Shown: positions 45,521 to 56,000, counted from the first letter of the stretch. The stretch: DNA of 64,000 bases from DATFDN01 sp963767645 (GCA_963767645.1 CAVYEW010000018.1:434001-498000), one strand, 5' to 3'. Made by a program: numbers and translations. The notes: a model not told the origin generated them from the sequence alone.

Positions 45521-45545
45521 GCCAAGTTCCCACGCCAAGTTCCCA
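45521..45545 (+). repeat. Tandem 13-bp direct repeat in the 5' leader
   Basis: GCCAAGTTCCCA occurs twice with one base between (45521-45532 and 45534-45545), ending 14 nt before the ATG of the His-rich protein gene. It may be an operator, an mRNA feature or a small duplication. Confidence 0.5.
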
Positions 45546-45559
45546 TCGGGAGATCGAAA

Positions 45560-46027
45560 ATGCGAAAACCACTGCTCGTAGCCGCTGCCCTGTCCCTGGC
45601 CGGCGCCACCGGCACCGCCGCGCTTGCCCAGAACGCGGCGCAGGTACCGTCGCCCAGCACCCAAGCCCAATCGGACACCGACAACCAATCCAACGCCCAG
45701 CCACGCGGGCCGCATGAGATGCGCATGGGCTGGTGGCATCATCATCACGGCGAGCGGGGACCCGGCGAGCGCGGGCGCGAGATGCCGTTCATGCCAGGCA
45801 CGTTCGGCCTGTTCGCGCCGCAGCCGGACAAGCATCTCTCGCCGACCGATGTACAGCAGATCGCGCAGGCCATATTGCTGTGGAACGGCAATCACGACTG
45901 GAAGGTCGCCCAGGTCCAGCCGGGCCAGAACCACGAGGTGAACTTCTCCTACGTCACACCGGATGGAACCACGATCGCCAAGTTCGCGATCAATCAGGAT
46001 ACCGGCCGTATCACCCGCGTCGGGTGA
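45560..46027 (+). CDS. Periplasmic His/Met-rich protein with PepSY-like tail
   Basis: This 155-aa exported protein has a signal peptide (MRKPLLVAAALSLAGATG, cleavage near AALA), a Gln/Ser/Asn-rich linker and a metal-binding-looking stretch (HEMRMGWWHHHHGERG). A C-terminal domain follows with NHEVNFSYVTPDGTTIAKFA and TGRITRV, resembling PepSY-type folds. ATG 45560 begins the signal peptide. It is divergent from the two-component system, so it is a likely target gene, perhaps sensing or sequestering a metal such as copper or nickel. The metal is inference from the His/Met cluster. Confidence 0.78.
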   Translation: MRKPLLVAAALSLAGATGTAALAQNAAQVPSPSTQAQSDTDNQSNAQPRGPHEMRMGWWHHHHGERGPGERGREMPFMPGTFGLFAPQPDKHLSPTDVQQIAQAILLWNGNHDWKVAQVQPGQNHEVNFSYVTPDGTTIAKFAINQDTGRITRVG

Positions 46028-46059
46028 TTGGGTGCAGTCGCACTCGAGTTGGTAGATTT

Positions 46060-46082
46060 CCCCCTCCCCTTGTGGGAGGGGG
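46060..46082. repeat. REP-like hairpin
   Basis: CCCCCTCCC/GGGAGGGGG around CTTGT, followed by GGGGGGAGGGG. It belongs to the same hairpin family as the repeats at 13701-13813 and 59764-59879. Confidence 0.55.
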
Positions 46083-46160
46083 CCGGGGGGAGGGGTCGAA
46101 CAAGGGGGCTCGACGACATCGCCGCGCCCGTCCGTAATCCTTCCTTCACCCAGTCCGGAC

Positions 46161-47312
46161 ATGATGCGAGCCATGTCCGCCGACGCTTTCGGCTCGCGCC
46201 AATCCTCGCCCGATCTGCCGCTTGTGCAGGCGTACCATCCGACCACGTTCCTGGAGCGCGGAGTGGCGGTGCCGTTCACCACGCCCGCCTTGCAAGGGGC
46301 CCGGGCGCGGCCGGCGGAGCGCAGCGTCCTGGAGATCATCGTGCCCAATCCGTCGGGCGGACGGGGCGTGTACATCCTGCCATGGTCCGGTGTCTGCCAG
46401 CTTTGCCGCCCGACCGTGCATGACACGATGCTGAGCGAGCGCATTGCCGCGCTGCGCAACGTGACGCCGGTCGCCATGCGCCAGGTGGCGGGCGAGATCG
46501 CCGCTGAAGGCTTGGCCGGACGGACGGCGCAGGCGGCGGCGGGCACTGCGGCGAAGGGCGACCGCGAGGACCGGCTGATCGCGAATTTCCTTCTGCTTCT
46601 CGCGCTGACGGAGCAGGTAGAGCCTGCGGAGTTGGGCGGTCTTTCGGCCGAGCGCTTTTGCCCGCGCGACCTGGAGCAGCGCGCCCAAAGCGCGGTGGCG
46701 CGCATCGGGCCAAGACTTGGCCGTGATCCGGATGCTGTCGCCGAGGGACTTGAGCAGCTTGCCGAAGCGTTCGCCGGGATCGGCGCTCCCCGTCAGAAGC
46801 CGGCGCCTCGGATCATGCGGCTGCTCGAAGCGGTGTCGCAGTTGCACACGGACATGCTTGCCTGGAGCAAGGAGCACAACGGCGACAGCGCGGCGCAGGC
46901 CGAGATGATCGGCGTCGTCGCCGATCTGACAATCGGCTGCGCCGAGCGGACGCTGGCCGACGCGCATGCGCAGACAGCGAACATGCCGGGCCTGCTGCGG
47001 AACTGGGCATCGGCGCCGGACCCCCTGCGCGCCTTGATCGCCCGCCCGGAATGGCTGCTCGACGGCTGGGAGCAGATCTGCCTGGTCTGGCATCACGCAA
47101 GCGGGGACGCCGGCCGGCGGAACGCGCTTGAGGAGATGGCGCTGCTCGCCCCCGTGCTGCCCCGCGAGACGTCCGACTGGGTGGGCACGCAAATCGACAC
47201 CGACCTTGCCTGCCAGCTCCGTAAGATCGTGCGGCAGAACCAGGATTGGCGAACCGGCCTGATGTTCGAACGGGTGGCCCGCAACGAGGCATTGCGGGCG
47301 CTGGCGGTCTGA
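46161..47312 (+). CDS. Uncharacterised protein, first of a two-gene unit
   Basis: This 383-aa protein belongs to no family I recognise. An N-terminal beta-like region contains HPTTFLERGVAVPFTTPAL and LEIIVPNPSGGRGVYILPWS. The remainder is predicted all-alpha, with Ala/Leu/Glu-rich helices (RIMRLLEAVSQLHTDMLAWS) reminiscent of helical-repeat or scaffold proteins. No signal peptide, membrane helix or nucleotide motif is visible. ATG 46161 is one option and 46173 (MSADAF) another. The next gene starts 13 nt after its stop and is also unknown, so the two probably act together. Confidence 0.75.
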   Translation: MMRAMSADAFGSRQSSPDLPLVQAYHPTTFLERGVAVPFTTPALQGARARPAERSVLEIIVPNPSGGRGVYILPWSGVCQLCRPTVHDTMLSERIAALRNVTPVAMRQVAGEIAAEGLAGRTAQAAAGTAAKGDREDRLIANFLLLLALTEQVEPAELGGLSAERFCPRDLEQRAQSAVARIGPRLGRDPDAVAEGLEQLAEAFAGIGAPRQKPAPRIMRLLEAVSQLHTDMLAWSKEHNGDSAAQAEMIGVVADLTIGCAERTLADAHAQTANMPGLLRNWASAPDPLRALIARPEWLLDGWEQICLVWHHASGDAGRRNALEEMALLAPVLPRETSDWVGTQIDTDLACQLRKIVRQNQDWRTGLMFERVARNEALRALAV

Positions 47313-47325
47313 GCGGAGCAAGAGG

Positions 47326-48543
47326 ATGGCCGACGCGGTGCGCCGGATCGCGAACACACTTGCCGAGGCCCGCGACGAGCAACTGGCGCAGGTGGTGGCG
47401 CTGGTCGATGCCATGCAGGCGCGCGGCGCGGCGGATGCGCTGATCGCGCCGTTGCGGGCGCGGCTGCTGCGCCTGCGGCCCGCCCGCAGGCCGCGCTTCG
47501 GCCGCGTGCTGTTCACGCCGCTCGATCCGGTGATCGTGCCCGCCGCTTCCTGGCAGGAGCGCACATCGACCCTGCCGCGCACGGCGCTGGAGCCGATCGA
47601 GCAGATCGTGCGCGCCGGTCTCGGCTCCGGCACGACTGCTATCGAGAGGGCGGTGGCGGCGGCGTCCGGCGCCGACCCGCTCGCCGTCGCGCGGATCGGC
47701 GCACAGCTGTGGAAGCCGGCCTCCGACGTGCTGCGCCAAGCGGCGGGCAATCCGCCTGCCGTCTGGTCCGCTGCTGGGCTGCCGGCCGCTTGGTTCCATC
47801 CGATCCGACTCGCGGTTATGGCCGTGCTTGCCGCAGCAAACGAGATCGAGGCATGGTCCAGGCGCGATCAGCCACATGCCCCGAGCCCGGCAGAGTTGGA
47901 ATCCGTTCTGGCGGCGGCGCTTCCCGACGGTCCGGCGGCATGCGGGATGCTGGGGGCGGTCCTCCTCTCCAGGCTCCCGCACGCGAGCGCGGACATCCTC
48001 CTGGCGCTGAGCGCGCTCGGCAGACCGAACTCAAGCCCGGCGCCAACTCCCGCGCACCATGCGGTGGACGCGGCGCTCGGACAGCTGGACGGCGCTGTCG
48101 GCACGGAAATCGGCGCGGCGCCCTTGCCGGATGCGGCAAAAGCGGTCGAACGGGCGGCGCTGCTGCTGGGCGGTCTCGGCCGAGGCGCCGGACCGTTGCG
48201 GCGCGAGCGTCTCGAGTCGATCCGGCGCGCGCTGGACGCGCAATCGCGGGACCGGTTTGCGGACGCGCTCGCGCAGTGGCTGGCCGAGCCCGCGCAAGCC
48301 TCGGTCGGGGAGGCCGCGTCCCTGGCTCCGGCGCTGGAGGCGAGCGCGCGCGATCTGCGTCGCTTCGAAACCGCCGCGCGCCAGCTCGGCGGCGGCGCTT
48401 CCTACGATCAGGCGTTGCGGCGCGCGGCCGAGCAGGTGTGCGCGTTGCCGGGCAGTATCGCGCTCACCCGCATCGATCGCCTGCGCTTGGCCGAAATCCT
48501 CGTCGGCCCCGAGTTCGCTCTCGGGTTTTTCGTCCTCAGCTGA
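47326..48543 (+). CDS. Uncharacterised helical protein, second of a two-gene unit
   Basis: This 405-aa protein is almost entirely helical by composition: MADAVRRIANTLAEARDEQL at the N-terminus, a basic LRLRPARRPRFGRVLFTPLD region near residue 55, then repeated Ala/Leu-rich helices to ALGFFVLS. No catalytic motif, signal or membrane helix is visible. RBS AAGAGG is close to ATG 47326. It follows the other unknown gene by 13 nt. The basic patch could contact nucleic acid or acidic lipid, but that is speculation. Confidence 0.75.
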   Translation: MADAVRRIANTLAEARDEQLAQVVALVDAMQARGAADALIAPLRARLLRLRPARRPRFGRVLFTPLDPVIVPAASWQERTSTLPRTALEPIEQIVRAGLGSGTTAIERAVAAASGADPLAVARIGAQLWKPASDVLRQAAGNPPAVWSAAGLPAAWFHPIRLAVMAVLAAANEIEAWSRRDQPHAPSPAELESVLAAALPDGPAACGMLGAVLLSRLPHASADILLALSALGRPNSSPAPTPAHHAVDAALGQLDGAVGTEIGAAPLPDAAKAVERAALLLGGLGRGAGPLRRERLESIRRALDAQSRDRFADALAQWLAEPAQASVGEAASLAPALEASARDLRRFETAARQLGGGASYDQALRRAAEQVCALPGSIALTRIDRLRLAEILVGPEFALGFFVLS

Positions 48544-48621
48544 GGCGAAACTGATCGACCATCGTGAAAAGCGCTGGTCGTGCCGCGCGTGCTTCTCGAT
48601 TTTCGTTGCCGCGAAAGCGCT

Positions 48622-49074
48622 CTAACGTCCCGATTGCGCGGCCATCAGCGCGTTCCCGCATCTTGGCGATAGGGACTGGCTATTGTCCTTGAGGCAGGCG
48701 AGGGCACGACCGCCGCCGGGGCGGATGCCGTGGCAGAGCCGGCGGTAGTCCATCGCGCACGCCTGACGCAGCACGGTTGCTTCCTGGCGCATGGACGCTG
48801 GCGGTGCTGCCGTTGCTGCCCGGGGCGGCGCACCGCCGCCGCTGATCGCGGCCAGGGATTGCTGGCACGGCGGCGACAGGCTTGCGGCGTTCTGTTGCAG
48901 ACATGCCAAGGCCGCCTGCCCGCCGGTCGGCACGCCGGCGCAGTGCGCCTGGTAGTCGGCGCGGCAGGACTGCCGGATGGCGTTGAGCTGCGCCTGGCTG
49001 GGCTGCTGGGCCGAGGCCGTGCCGGCCAGCGCGGCGGCGGCAAGCGCCACGGATGCGAAAAACGATGCCTTCAT
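48622..49074 (-). CDS. Secreted Cys-rich repeat protein (GLG1-type repeats)
   Basis: This 150-aa protein has a signal peptide (MKASFFASVALAAAALAGTA, cleavage after ASA). Two Cys-rich repeats follow: CRADYQAHCAGVP ... ALACLQQNAASLSPPC and CAMDYRRLCHGIR ... ALACLKDNSQSLSPRC. Four conserved Cys per repeat with the C-x6-C and C-x11-C spacing match the Golgi-apparatus Cys-rich (PF00839-like) family widespread in alphaproteobacteria. It is the last gene of the leftward series starting at the RND efflux genes, 31 nt after the V/XII-like gene. Function unknown. Confidence 0.87.
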   Translation of the reverse strand: MKASFFASVALAAAALAGTASAQQPSQAQLNAIRQSCRADYQAHCAGVPTGGQAALACLQQNAASLSPPCQQSLAAISGGGAPPRAATAAPPASMRQEATVLRQACAMDYRRLCHGIRPGGGRALACLKDNSQSLSPRCGNALMAAQSGR

Positions 49075-49105
49075 TGAGAGCCTCCTGGTTGCTGCACGCC
49101 ATCAC

Positions 49106-51524
49106 TCATCGCCGGAAACGCCCGCCGCCGCCGAAGCTGCGACCGGCTCCGCTGGCTCCCCCTTGGCCCCAGGCACCCGACTGCCGCTGCGTGCCGAATG
49201 TCCTCGCCTGCCGGTCCTGCTCAAGCTGATTATAGCTGGAATTGTCGAGGCGCCCGGCGTAGCTGCTGCCGGCGCCCGAGGAGCCGCCGCGATTCTGATA
49301 CCGGTTCTGCGCACCTTGCGTGCCGCCGAGCGTCGCGGGCTGGGTCTGCGTGGAAGGCGTGCGCGCAGTACTCTGCGCGCGTTGGCCCCCGCTCGACGCG
49401 GTCGGCGTTTGCACCGGCTGCCAACCGCCATTGTCCCATTTCGACCAGCCGCTCGATGTGTGCTGGTAGGCGTTGCCGTCCCGTCCGGCATACACGTCGC
49501 CATTGGCGGTCCTGACCGCGCCGCCGCGGTTGCCGTTCACGCCGGTATAACCGGCGCCCTCCGCGCCGGTGCTGGAACGGAACCCGCCCGCCGAGCCCTG
49601 GGCATTGCTGGCGCTTTGCGTATGCACGGTCTGGTTCGGGCCGGTGAGCGTGCTGGAGCCCCAGCGTTGATAGGCGTTGTAGTTCTGGTTGGTGGACCCC
49701 GAGACGCCGGTGCGGGCGTTGTAGAAGCTCGCATTGGCGCTGCCGCCGTTCGCGTTCCAGGAGGCGCTGCCGCGCGCGTAGCTCCCGGTCGAGGGATTAT
49801 AGGCCGACCAGGCGCCGGCCCCGCCATTGGGTCCATAGACCGCGCCGCCCCGCGCCCACGCCCCGTTGGCCGGATTGTAGTAGCTGCCGCCGGTCGCCGC
49901 GCCGCCATACGGACCATACACCGTGCCGCCGCGAGTCCATGCTCCGGTGGTCGGATTGTACGCGACGTTGCCCGCATAAGAATACGGATAGGGCAGATAG
50001 GCCGGCACCGGGCCGGGTACCACCACCGGCGGGTAGTAGTAGCCCGTGCCGTACACCATCACACCAGCGCTGGCATAGGCCATCATGTATCCGGCGGTGT
50101 ACGCGTAGGTGACGGCGGCGGGCGTCGCCGCGCGTACCGTCACGTAGGTGACGTTGTACAGCGGCACGCTGGGCGGGATCGTGTAGATCACCGGCGGGAT
50201 GCTGTCGGCCAGCACCCAAGGCCCGTTCGGCGAGGCGGCGACGAACCAGGCACCCTGGTAACAGGCGTAGTATTTGCCGTTGACCTCCAGCACCTCGTTT
50301 TGCGTGTTGGTCGCGTACTTGATCGGCGTGCCGGGAATCGGCTTGAACTGCGGGGCTCCCACATAGACCACCTTCAGCGTGGCGCGGTCGCGCCGCAGCG
50401 TCGCCTGTTGCGGGATTTGCGCCTGCAACACGGCCGCCTGCGCCTGTGCGGTGTTCGGCACCGAGGCAAGCACCTGACCGGCTGGCCCGTCGGGCTGGAT
50501 CAGAGCGAAGTCGGGCGGCAGGTCATTGGTGGCGAAGACCCAAGGGCCGTCGAGGCTCGGCGCGGCGAACCAGCGGCCCGAGATCAGGTAGTAGAAGCGC
50601 TTCTGCGCCGGATCGAAGAACAGCGTGCTGGCGGTGTTCCTGACCACTTGCAGGGTGGTGCCCGTCACCGGCGCGAATTGCGGCGGGCCCAGGGTCACGA
50701 TGATCTCGGCAGGCTTGGTGCTGACGAAGATCGTGGGCGCGTTCGCGGCGTTCGCGGCGCGCGGCGGGACGTGGCTGCGCACGTCGGCAAAATTCGCGTC
50801 GCCCGGAATGGCGCTGAACGCCGGCGGTAGCTTGGCGGTCGGCGAGTAGGGGCCGGTGGCGGAAGGGGCGGTGAACCAGATCCCGTTGTTGAGCAGGTAC
50901 CAGTCCTTGCCGTCGCTGAACACCGCCCAGTTGGTGTTGACGGCGAAGGACAACCCGGAATGCCCAGCGGGCGCCAGCACCGGCTCGCCATCGAACACCA
51001 CCAGGCTCGCCGGCTTCTCGCTGTGGAAGATCACCGGCGGCGCGTTGTCCACCTCGACCGATTTTGTCTCCGGCGTCTCCTTCAGGCTGAGCAGCACCGA
51101 GTTCGAGAGGAACCGGCCTCATATGCAGGTCCGGCAGCGCCGCCTTGATCTTCTCCTCAAGCTGCGCGGCCTGCCCGGTGTCGAGCGTGGGGAAGTGCGA
51201 GGCGTCTAACTTCGGGTCGGACAGGATCACCGTCCGGGTCGCGAGATCGGTTTGTGTATCGAGCGACACCTCGACCGTGCCGAGGACGGGCGCCTTCGCA
51301 TTCGGCGGCGTGATCGCCACGGCCGCGCGGGCGGTCAATGTCTTGTGGTCGGGCCAGGTGATCGCTTGCGGTTGATAGACCGTGATGTTTGCCCCTTGCA
51401 CGGTGATGTGGTTGGGCCAGGCGGACGCTGCCGGTTGCGGCGCCTGGGCGCGCGCCGGCGCTCCGATCGCGAGCGCGAAGACCAGCAACGCTGCGCTGGT
51501 TATCCTAAGCCCGGTCGCTCGCAT
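49106..51524 (-). CDS. Large secreted Tyr/Gly/Asn-rich protein ('carbohydrate-binding family V/XII'-like), one frameshift
   Basis: About 805 aa once an extra base (GG at 51115-51116) is ignored. Frame 1 has a signal peptide (ALLVFALAIGAPARAQA) and reads to LPDLHMR. Frame 2 continues RFLSNSVLLSLKETPETKS to the end. Repeated modules of WYLLNNGIWFTAPSATGPY and YYLISGRWFAAPSLDGPWVF type (three or four copies) precede a low-complexity YNPTTGAWTRGGTVYGPYGG region. From memory such proteins are labelled carbohydrate-binding family V/XII. Likely exported, perhaps envelope-associated. It follows the K+ channel gene by 32 nt. Confidence 0.78.
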
Positions 51525-51556
51525 GTCGCTTCCCCCTGGAACATCTCATGTTGCTC

Positions 51557-52243
51557 TCAGCGCCGATGCGCTTCGAGATGCAGCGTCACGATCCGCGCCA
51601 GCAGCGTGGCTGGAAAAAGCTGACCGATGATCGATTCGAGATTGGCCAGGCTGCGCGCGAACGGATGGACTGGCAGGATGTCCCCGTACCCGGTCGAGGT
51701 CAGCGTCGTGAAGCTGAAGTACAGCGTCGTGCTGACCGCCGCCGCTTCGTTGTCGAGCGGCAAGGCCGGTTGGAAGGCTCCCGGCGCCAATTCGGCGAGC
51801 AGACGGTAGGCGGCGGTGAACATCAGGGCGATGTTGAGATAGAGGACGATTGCCCCGCGAATGCGGTGATAGGTGATCTCGCCGGGGGCGAACACCGCGC
51901 GTCCCACGACCACGGAAAGCGCGGCCAAGGCGATCAGGGCTGCGCCGTGCCCGAGCAGATCGGTCAGCGCAGAGGGATGCTCGCGTCGCGTGACCATCCC
52001 GATCAGCGCGACGACGGCGCAGCCGAGAATCAGCGCCACCGCTGCCCTGCTTCGCGAGGCCGCTACCGCGGCGACGAGGAATCCGATCGCCAGCAGCGCG
52101 GTGCTGGTCGCCGTCAGGCGCACGTGCAAGCACGCCAGAGGCGCGGCAACGAAGATCAGCAGGCATTGCAGCGCCAGGAGCACGGTCAGGCTGACTTCCC
52201 GCACCCTGTTCAGCTCGCCCGGGAACGCGCGCGTCAGGCTCAC
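51557..52243 (-). CDS. Potassium channel-family membrane protein
   Basis: This 228-aa protein has about six hydrophobic helices. The last two bracket a pore loop with selectivity filter TSTGYGDILPVHP, the mark of two-TM potassium channels (ion_trans_2). The first four helices (SLTVLLALQCLLIFVAAPLA; TALLAIGFLVAAVAA) resemble those of small bacterial six-TM channels but lack a clear charged S4. ATG 52243 lies 9 nt after the DUF4410 stop. A cytoplasmic regulatory domain is absent. Confidence 0.88.
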   Translation of the reverse strand: MSLTRAFPGELNRVREVSLTVLLALQCLLIFVAAPLACLHVRLTATSTALLAIGFLVAAVAASRSRAAVALILGCAVVALIGMVTRREHPSALTDLLGHGAALIALAALSVVVGRAVFAPGEITYHRIRGAIVLYLNIALMFTAAYRLLAELAPGAFQPALPLDNEAAAVSTTLYFSFTTLTSTGYGDILPVHPFARSLANLESIIGQLFPATLLARIVTLHLEAHRR

Positions 52244-52252
52244 GGGTCGCCC

Positions 52253-52987
52253 TTATCTGACCGCGTTGGAGGCGATCCAATCCTGCGCCACGGCGAAGCG
52301 GCCGATCTGCTTGCCCAAGGCGTCCGCCAGCCGCGTCGCATTGGCGCTGTCGCCGGTGCGCCGCATTTCCGATCGGCCGTGCATGGCACCCCCTACGGCG
52401 GCCGAAGTCGCCAATCGGCCGCCGACCGCGCCCAGGCCCATGGTGCCGGCCACGCCGGGCGCGCGGCCGCTGTCGGAGCTGCCCTGGAAGGTGCTGATGA
52501 GCTGCGGAGACGCCGAAGAGGCGACGTAGTAGAGCTGCGCATCGGCGCTGATCTTGCTCTTGCCGGCGCCGAGGCCGATCAGCACGCGCCGCGTGCGGTT
52601 GCCCTCGTCGATCCCGACGATCTGTCCTTGCACGAGGAGGTTCGTGCCGGCCGAAGGGATCTCGCCTGTGGAAGCGCGCATCGCGGGCAAGCCGTATGAC
52701 GTAAGCTCGGCGGTGAGCGCGTCTGCCAGCGCCGCCTGGGTCGCGCCGGCCGCCTGCAACTCCTGGGCAGAAGCCGGCTGGTCGCCGACCGCCCGCTTGA
52801 TCCGCGCACCGACGCCCTGATCAAGGCGAACCTGGTCCGGGGCGATGGCGAAGTCATAGACGATCACCCGATCGGGGCGAGGCAGGGTCGGTCCCGCGTA
52901 GCCCTCCGTCGTCTGTACCCGCGCGGGCGAGCAGGCCACTGCGGCAGCGAGCGTCAGTGTCGCCAGCGCCAAGCGCATGAATGTCAT
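52253..52987 (-). CDS. DUF4410 lipoprotein
   Basis: This 244-aa lipoprotein has signal and lipobox LAAAVACS (acylated Cys near residue 19), then VIVYDFAIAPDQVRLDQGVG, GTNLLVQGQIVGIDEGNRTR and ISADAQLYYVASS, which fit DUF4410. DUF4410 lipoproteins occur in periplasmic or outer-membrane contexts beside transporters. A good RBS (GGAGGG) sits upstream of ATG 52987; ATG 52978 is an alternative. It lies 14 nt downstream of the RND pump gene. Confidence 0.87.
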   Translation of the reverse strand: MTFMRLALATLTLAAAVACSPARVQTTEGYAGPTLPRPDRVIVYDFAIAPDQVRLDQGVGARIKRAVGDQPASAQELQAAGATQAALADALTAELTSYGLPAMRASTGEIPSAGTNLLVQGQIVGIDEGNRTRRVLIGLGAGKSKISADAQLYYVASSASPQLISTFQGSSDSGRAPGVAGTMGLGAVGGRLATSAAVGGAMHGRSEMRRTGDSANATRLADALGKQIGRFAVAQDWIASNAVR

Positions 52988-53001
52988 GGCTGCGTTCCCT
53001 C

Positions 53002-56000
53002 CTATTCGCCTGGGGCGCCGTGGACGGCGACCGGTCTCTTCATTGCCTTGAGCCGTTCCTCGATGCCTTGCAGCACGACGAACAGGGATGGTGCGAACAG
53101 CACGGCAAGACAGGTCGACGCGATCATGCCGCTGAACACGCTCAGCCCGAGCGAGGCGCGCGCGGACGCCCCGGCGCCGGTGGCGGTCAGCAGCGGGACC
53201 ACGCCGAGGATGAAGGCGAAGGAGGTCATCAGGATCGGTCGGAACCGCAGCCGCGCCGCCTCGGTCGCGGCGCGCGCGATCGGCTCGCCGGTCGCGAGGC
53301 GCCGCTCGCGGGCGACGCCCACGATCAGGATCGCGTTCTTGGCCGCCAGCGCGATCAGCAGGACCAGCCCGATCTGCGTGTAGAGATTGTTGGCGACACC
53401 GAGGCTGGTGAGGGCGATCACCGGCCCCGCCAGGGCGAGCGGGACCGAGAGGATCACCGATAGCGGCGCGATCCAGCTCTCATACTGTCCGGCGAGGCAG
53501 AGATAGACGAGCAGCAGCCCCAGGCCGAAGACATAGACGATCTGCCCGCCGACCGCCTTCTCCTGATAGGACATGGCGGTCCACTCATAGCCCGAGCCAG
53601 GCGGCAGCGTGTGCGCCGCGATCTCCTCCATCAGCGCGATCGCCTGGCCGGAGCTGAAGCCGGTCGCGGGGGCTCCGATCACGGTGGCGGCCGGATACAG
53701 GTTGTAGAGGCTGATGAGGGAGGGCCCGACGGTGGGGCGCACCTGCGCCAGCGTCCCGAGCGGCACCATGGCGCCGGTCTGGCTGCGCACGGTGAGCTTC
53801 GCGATGTCGCCCGGTTGCAGGCGGAACCGCGAATCGTCCTGCACATAGACCTGGAAGGTGCGGCCGAACTTGTTGAACTGGTTGACGTAGCTCGCGCCGA
53901 TATTGGCCGACAGCGCGGCGAACACGTCGCCGACGGAGACGTTCATCGCCTCCGCCTTGACCCGGTCCACGACCACCTCCAGTTGCGGGGTGTCCGCCCG
54001 GAACGGCGTGAACACATGCTGCAACTCACTCTGGCTGCCGGCGGCGGTGACGATGGCGTGGCTGAGCCGCTGCAGTTTCGCGTAATCGAAGCTGCCGTCG
54101 CGCAGCTCCACTTCCATGGTGAAGCCGCTGGCATTGCCGATCCCCTGGATCGGCGGCGGCACGATCACCTGGGCCAGCGCGTCGGGGAGGTTGTCGAGCG
54201 CGCCTTGCAGGTGTCCGTAGATCGATCGGAGGTCCTGTGCCTTCGCCTTGCCGCGCGCGCTCCAGTCCTTCAGCATCACGTACGCGGCGCCGGAATTTGC
54301 CAGCGAAGCATTGTTGTCCAGCACGGAGATGCCGGCGATCTCGATCACCTGGTCGATGCCGGGGGTAGCGCGGGCGATGCGCGTTACCTCGTCAAGCGCG
54401 CGCTGCGTGCGTTCCAGCGAGGCGCCGTCGGGCAGTTGCACGTTGACCACGACATAGCCCTGGTCCTCGATCGGAATGAAGGCGGTGGGCAGCCGCAGCA
54501 GGCCCCAGGCACTGACCGCGGCGATGAGCAGCGCCAGCAGGGCCATGAGGCCGCTATGGCGGGTCATGCGGCCGATCAGGCCGGCATAGGCGCGCTCCAA
54601 TCCGCCATAGGCGCGGTTGAAGCCGCGGACGAGCACCGAGCGCTGCGCTTCGGGCTTCGGCGGGCGCAGCCACAGGGCGCACTGCGTCGGCTTCAGCGTG
54701 GCGGCGTTGATCGCGCTGATCAGGGCGGCGGCGGCGATCACCAGCGCGAACTGGGCGTACATCTGCCCGGTCAGCCCCGGCAGGAAGGCGGCGGGGATGA
54801 ACACCGACATCAGCACCAGGGTGATGCCGACGATGGGGCCGAACAGGTCGCGCATTGCCGCAATGGCCGCGTCGTGGCCCGACATCCCGCGCTCCATGTG
54901 CAGCGCCGCGCTCTCCACCACCACGATCGCGTCGTCGACGACGATGCCGATCGCCAGCACGATGGCGAACAGCGTCGACAGGTTCACGGTGAAGCCGAGC
55001 GCCGCGATGGCCACGAAGGCGCCGAGGATCGTCACCGGCACCGTCGTTGCTGGCACCAGCATCGCCCGCCAATCCTGGAGGAACACCAGGATGACGAGCA
55101 GCACCAGCACGGCCGCCTCAAGCAGGGTCTTGTACACCTCATCGATCGAGGTCTTCACGAAGCCGGTGGTGTCGAACGGGATGGCGTAGGTCAGGCCCTG
55201 GGGGAAGCTGCGCGACAGTTGGGCAAGCTTCGCGCGCACGCGGGTCGCGACATCGAGCGCGTTCGCGTCGGGCGACTGGAAGATGGCGAGGCCCGCCGCC
55301 GCCTGGCCGTTGAGCTTGAAGTCCTGCGAATAGGTCTGCGCGCCCAGCTCCACCCGGGCCACGTCCTTCACCCGGGTGATCCGCCCGCCGCCGTTCGGGT
55401 CCGCCTTGACGATGATGTTGCCGAACTCTGCGGGCTCGGCGAGCCGGCCCGCCACGTTGACCGTGTACTGGAAGTCCTGGCCGGCCGGCGCCGGCGGGGT
55501 GCCGACCTGGCCCGCCGTCACCACTTGGCTCTGCTGCTGGATGACGCCGACAACATCCTGCGCCGTCAGGCCGCGGGCATAGAGCTTCTGCGGATCGAGC
55601 CAGATCCGCATCGAGTACTGGCCGACGCCGAACACGTTCACGTTGCCCACGCCGGGGATGCGCGCGATCTCGTTGACCAGGTTGATGGTGGCGTAGTTGC
55701 TGAGGAACAGGCTGTCGTAGCGGTGATCGGGCGAGGTCAGCGTCGCGATCTGCAGGATCGCCGTCGATTTCCGCTGCACCGTCACGCCCTGCGCCTGCAC
55801 CGGCTGCGGCAGGGATGCCATCGCGCCGGACACCCGATTCTGCACCAGCACCTGGGCGATGTTCAGATCCGTGCCGATGGCGAAGGTGACGATCAGGGAA
55901 TAGGTGCCGTCGCTGGCGCTGGTGGACTGCATGTAGAGCATGTGCTCCACGCCGTTCACCTGCTGCTCGATCGGCAGCGCGACGGTGTTCATCACCGTCT

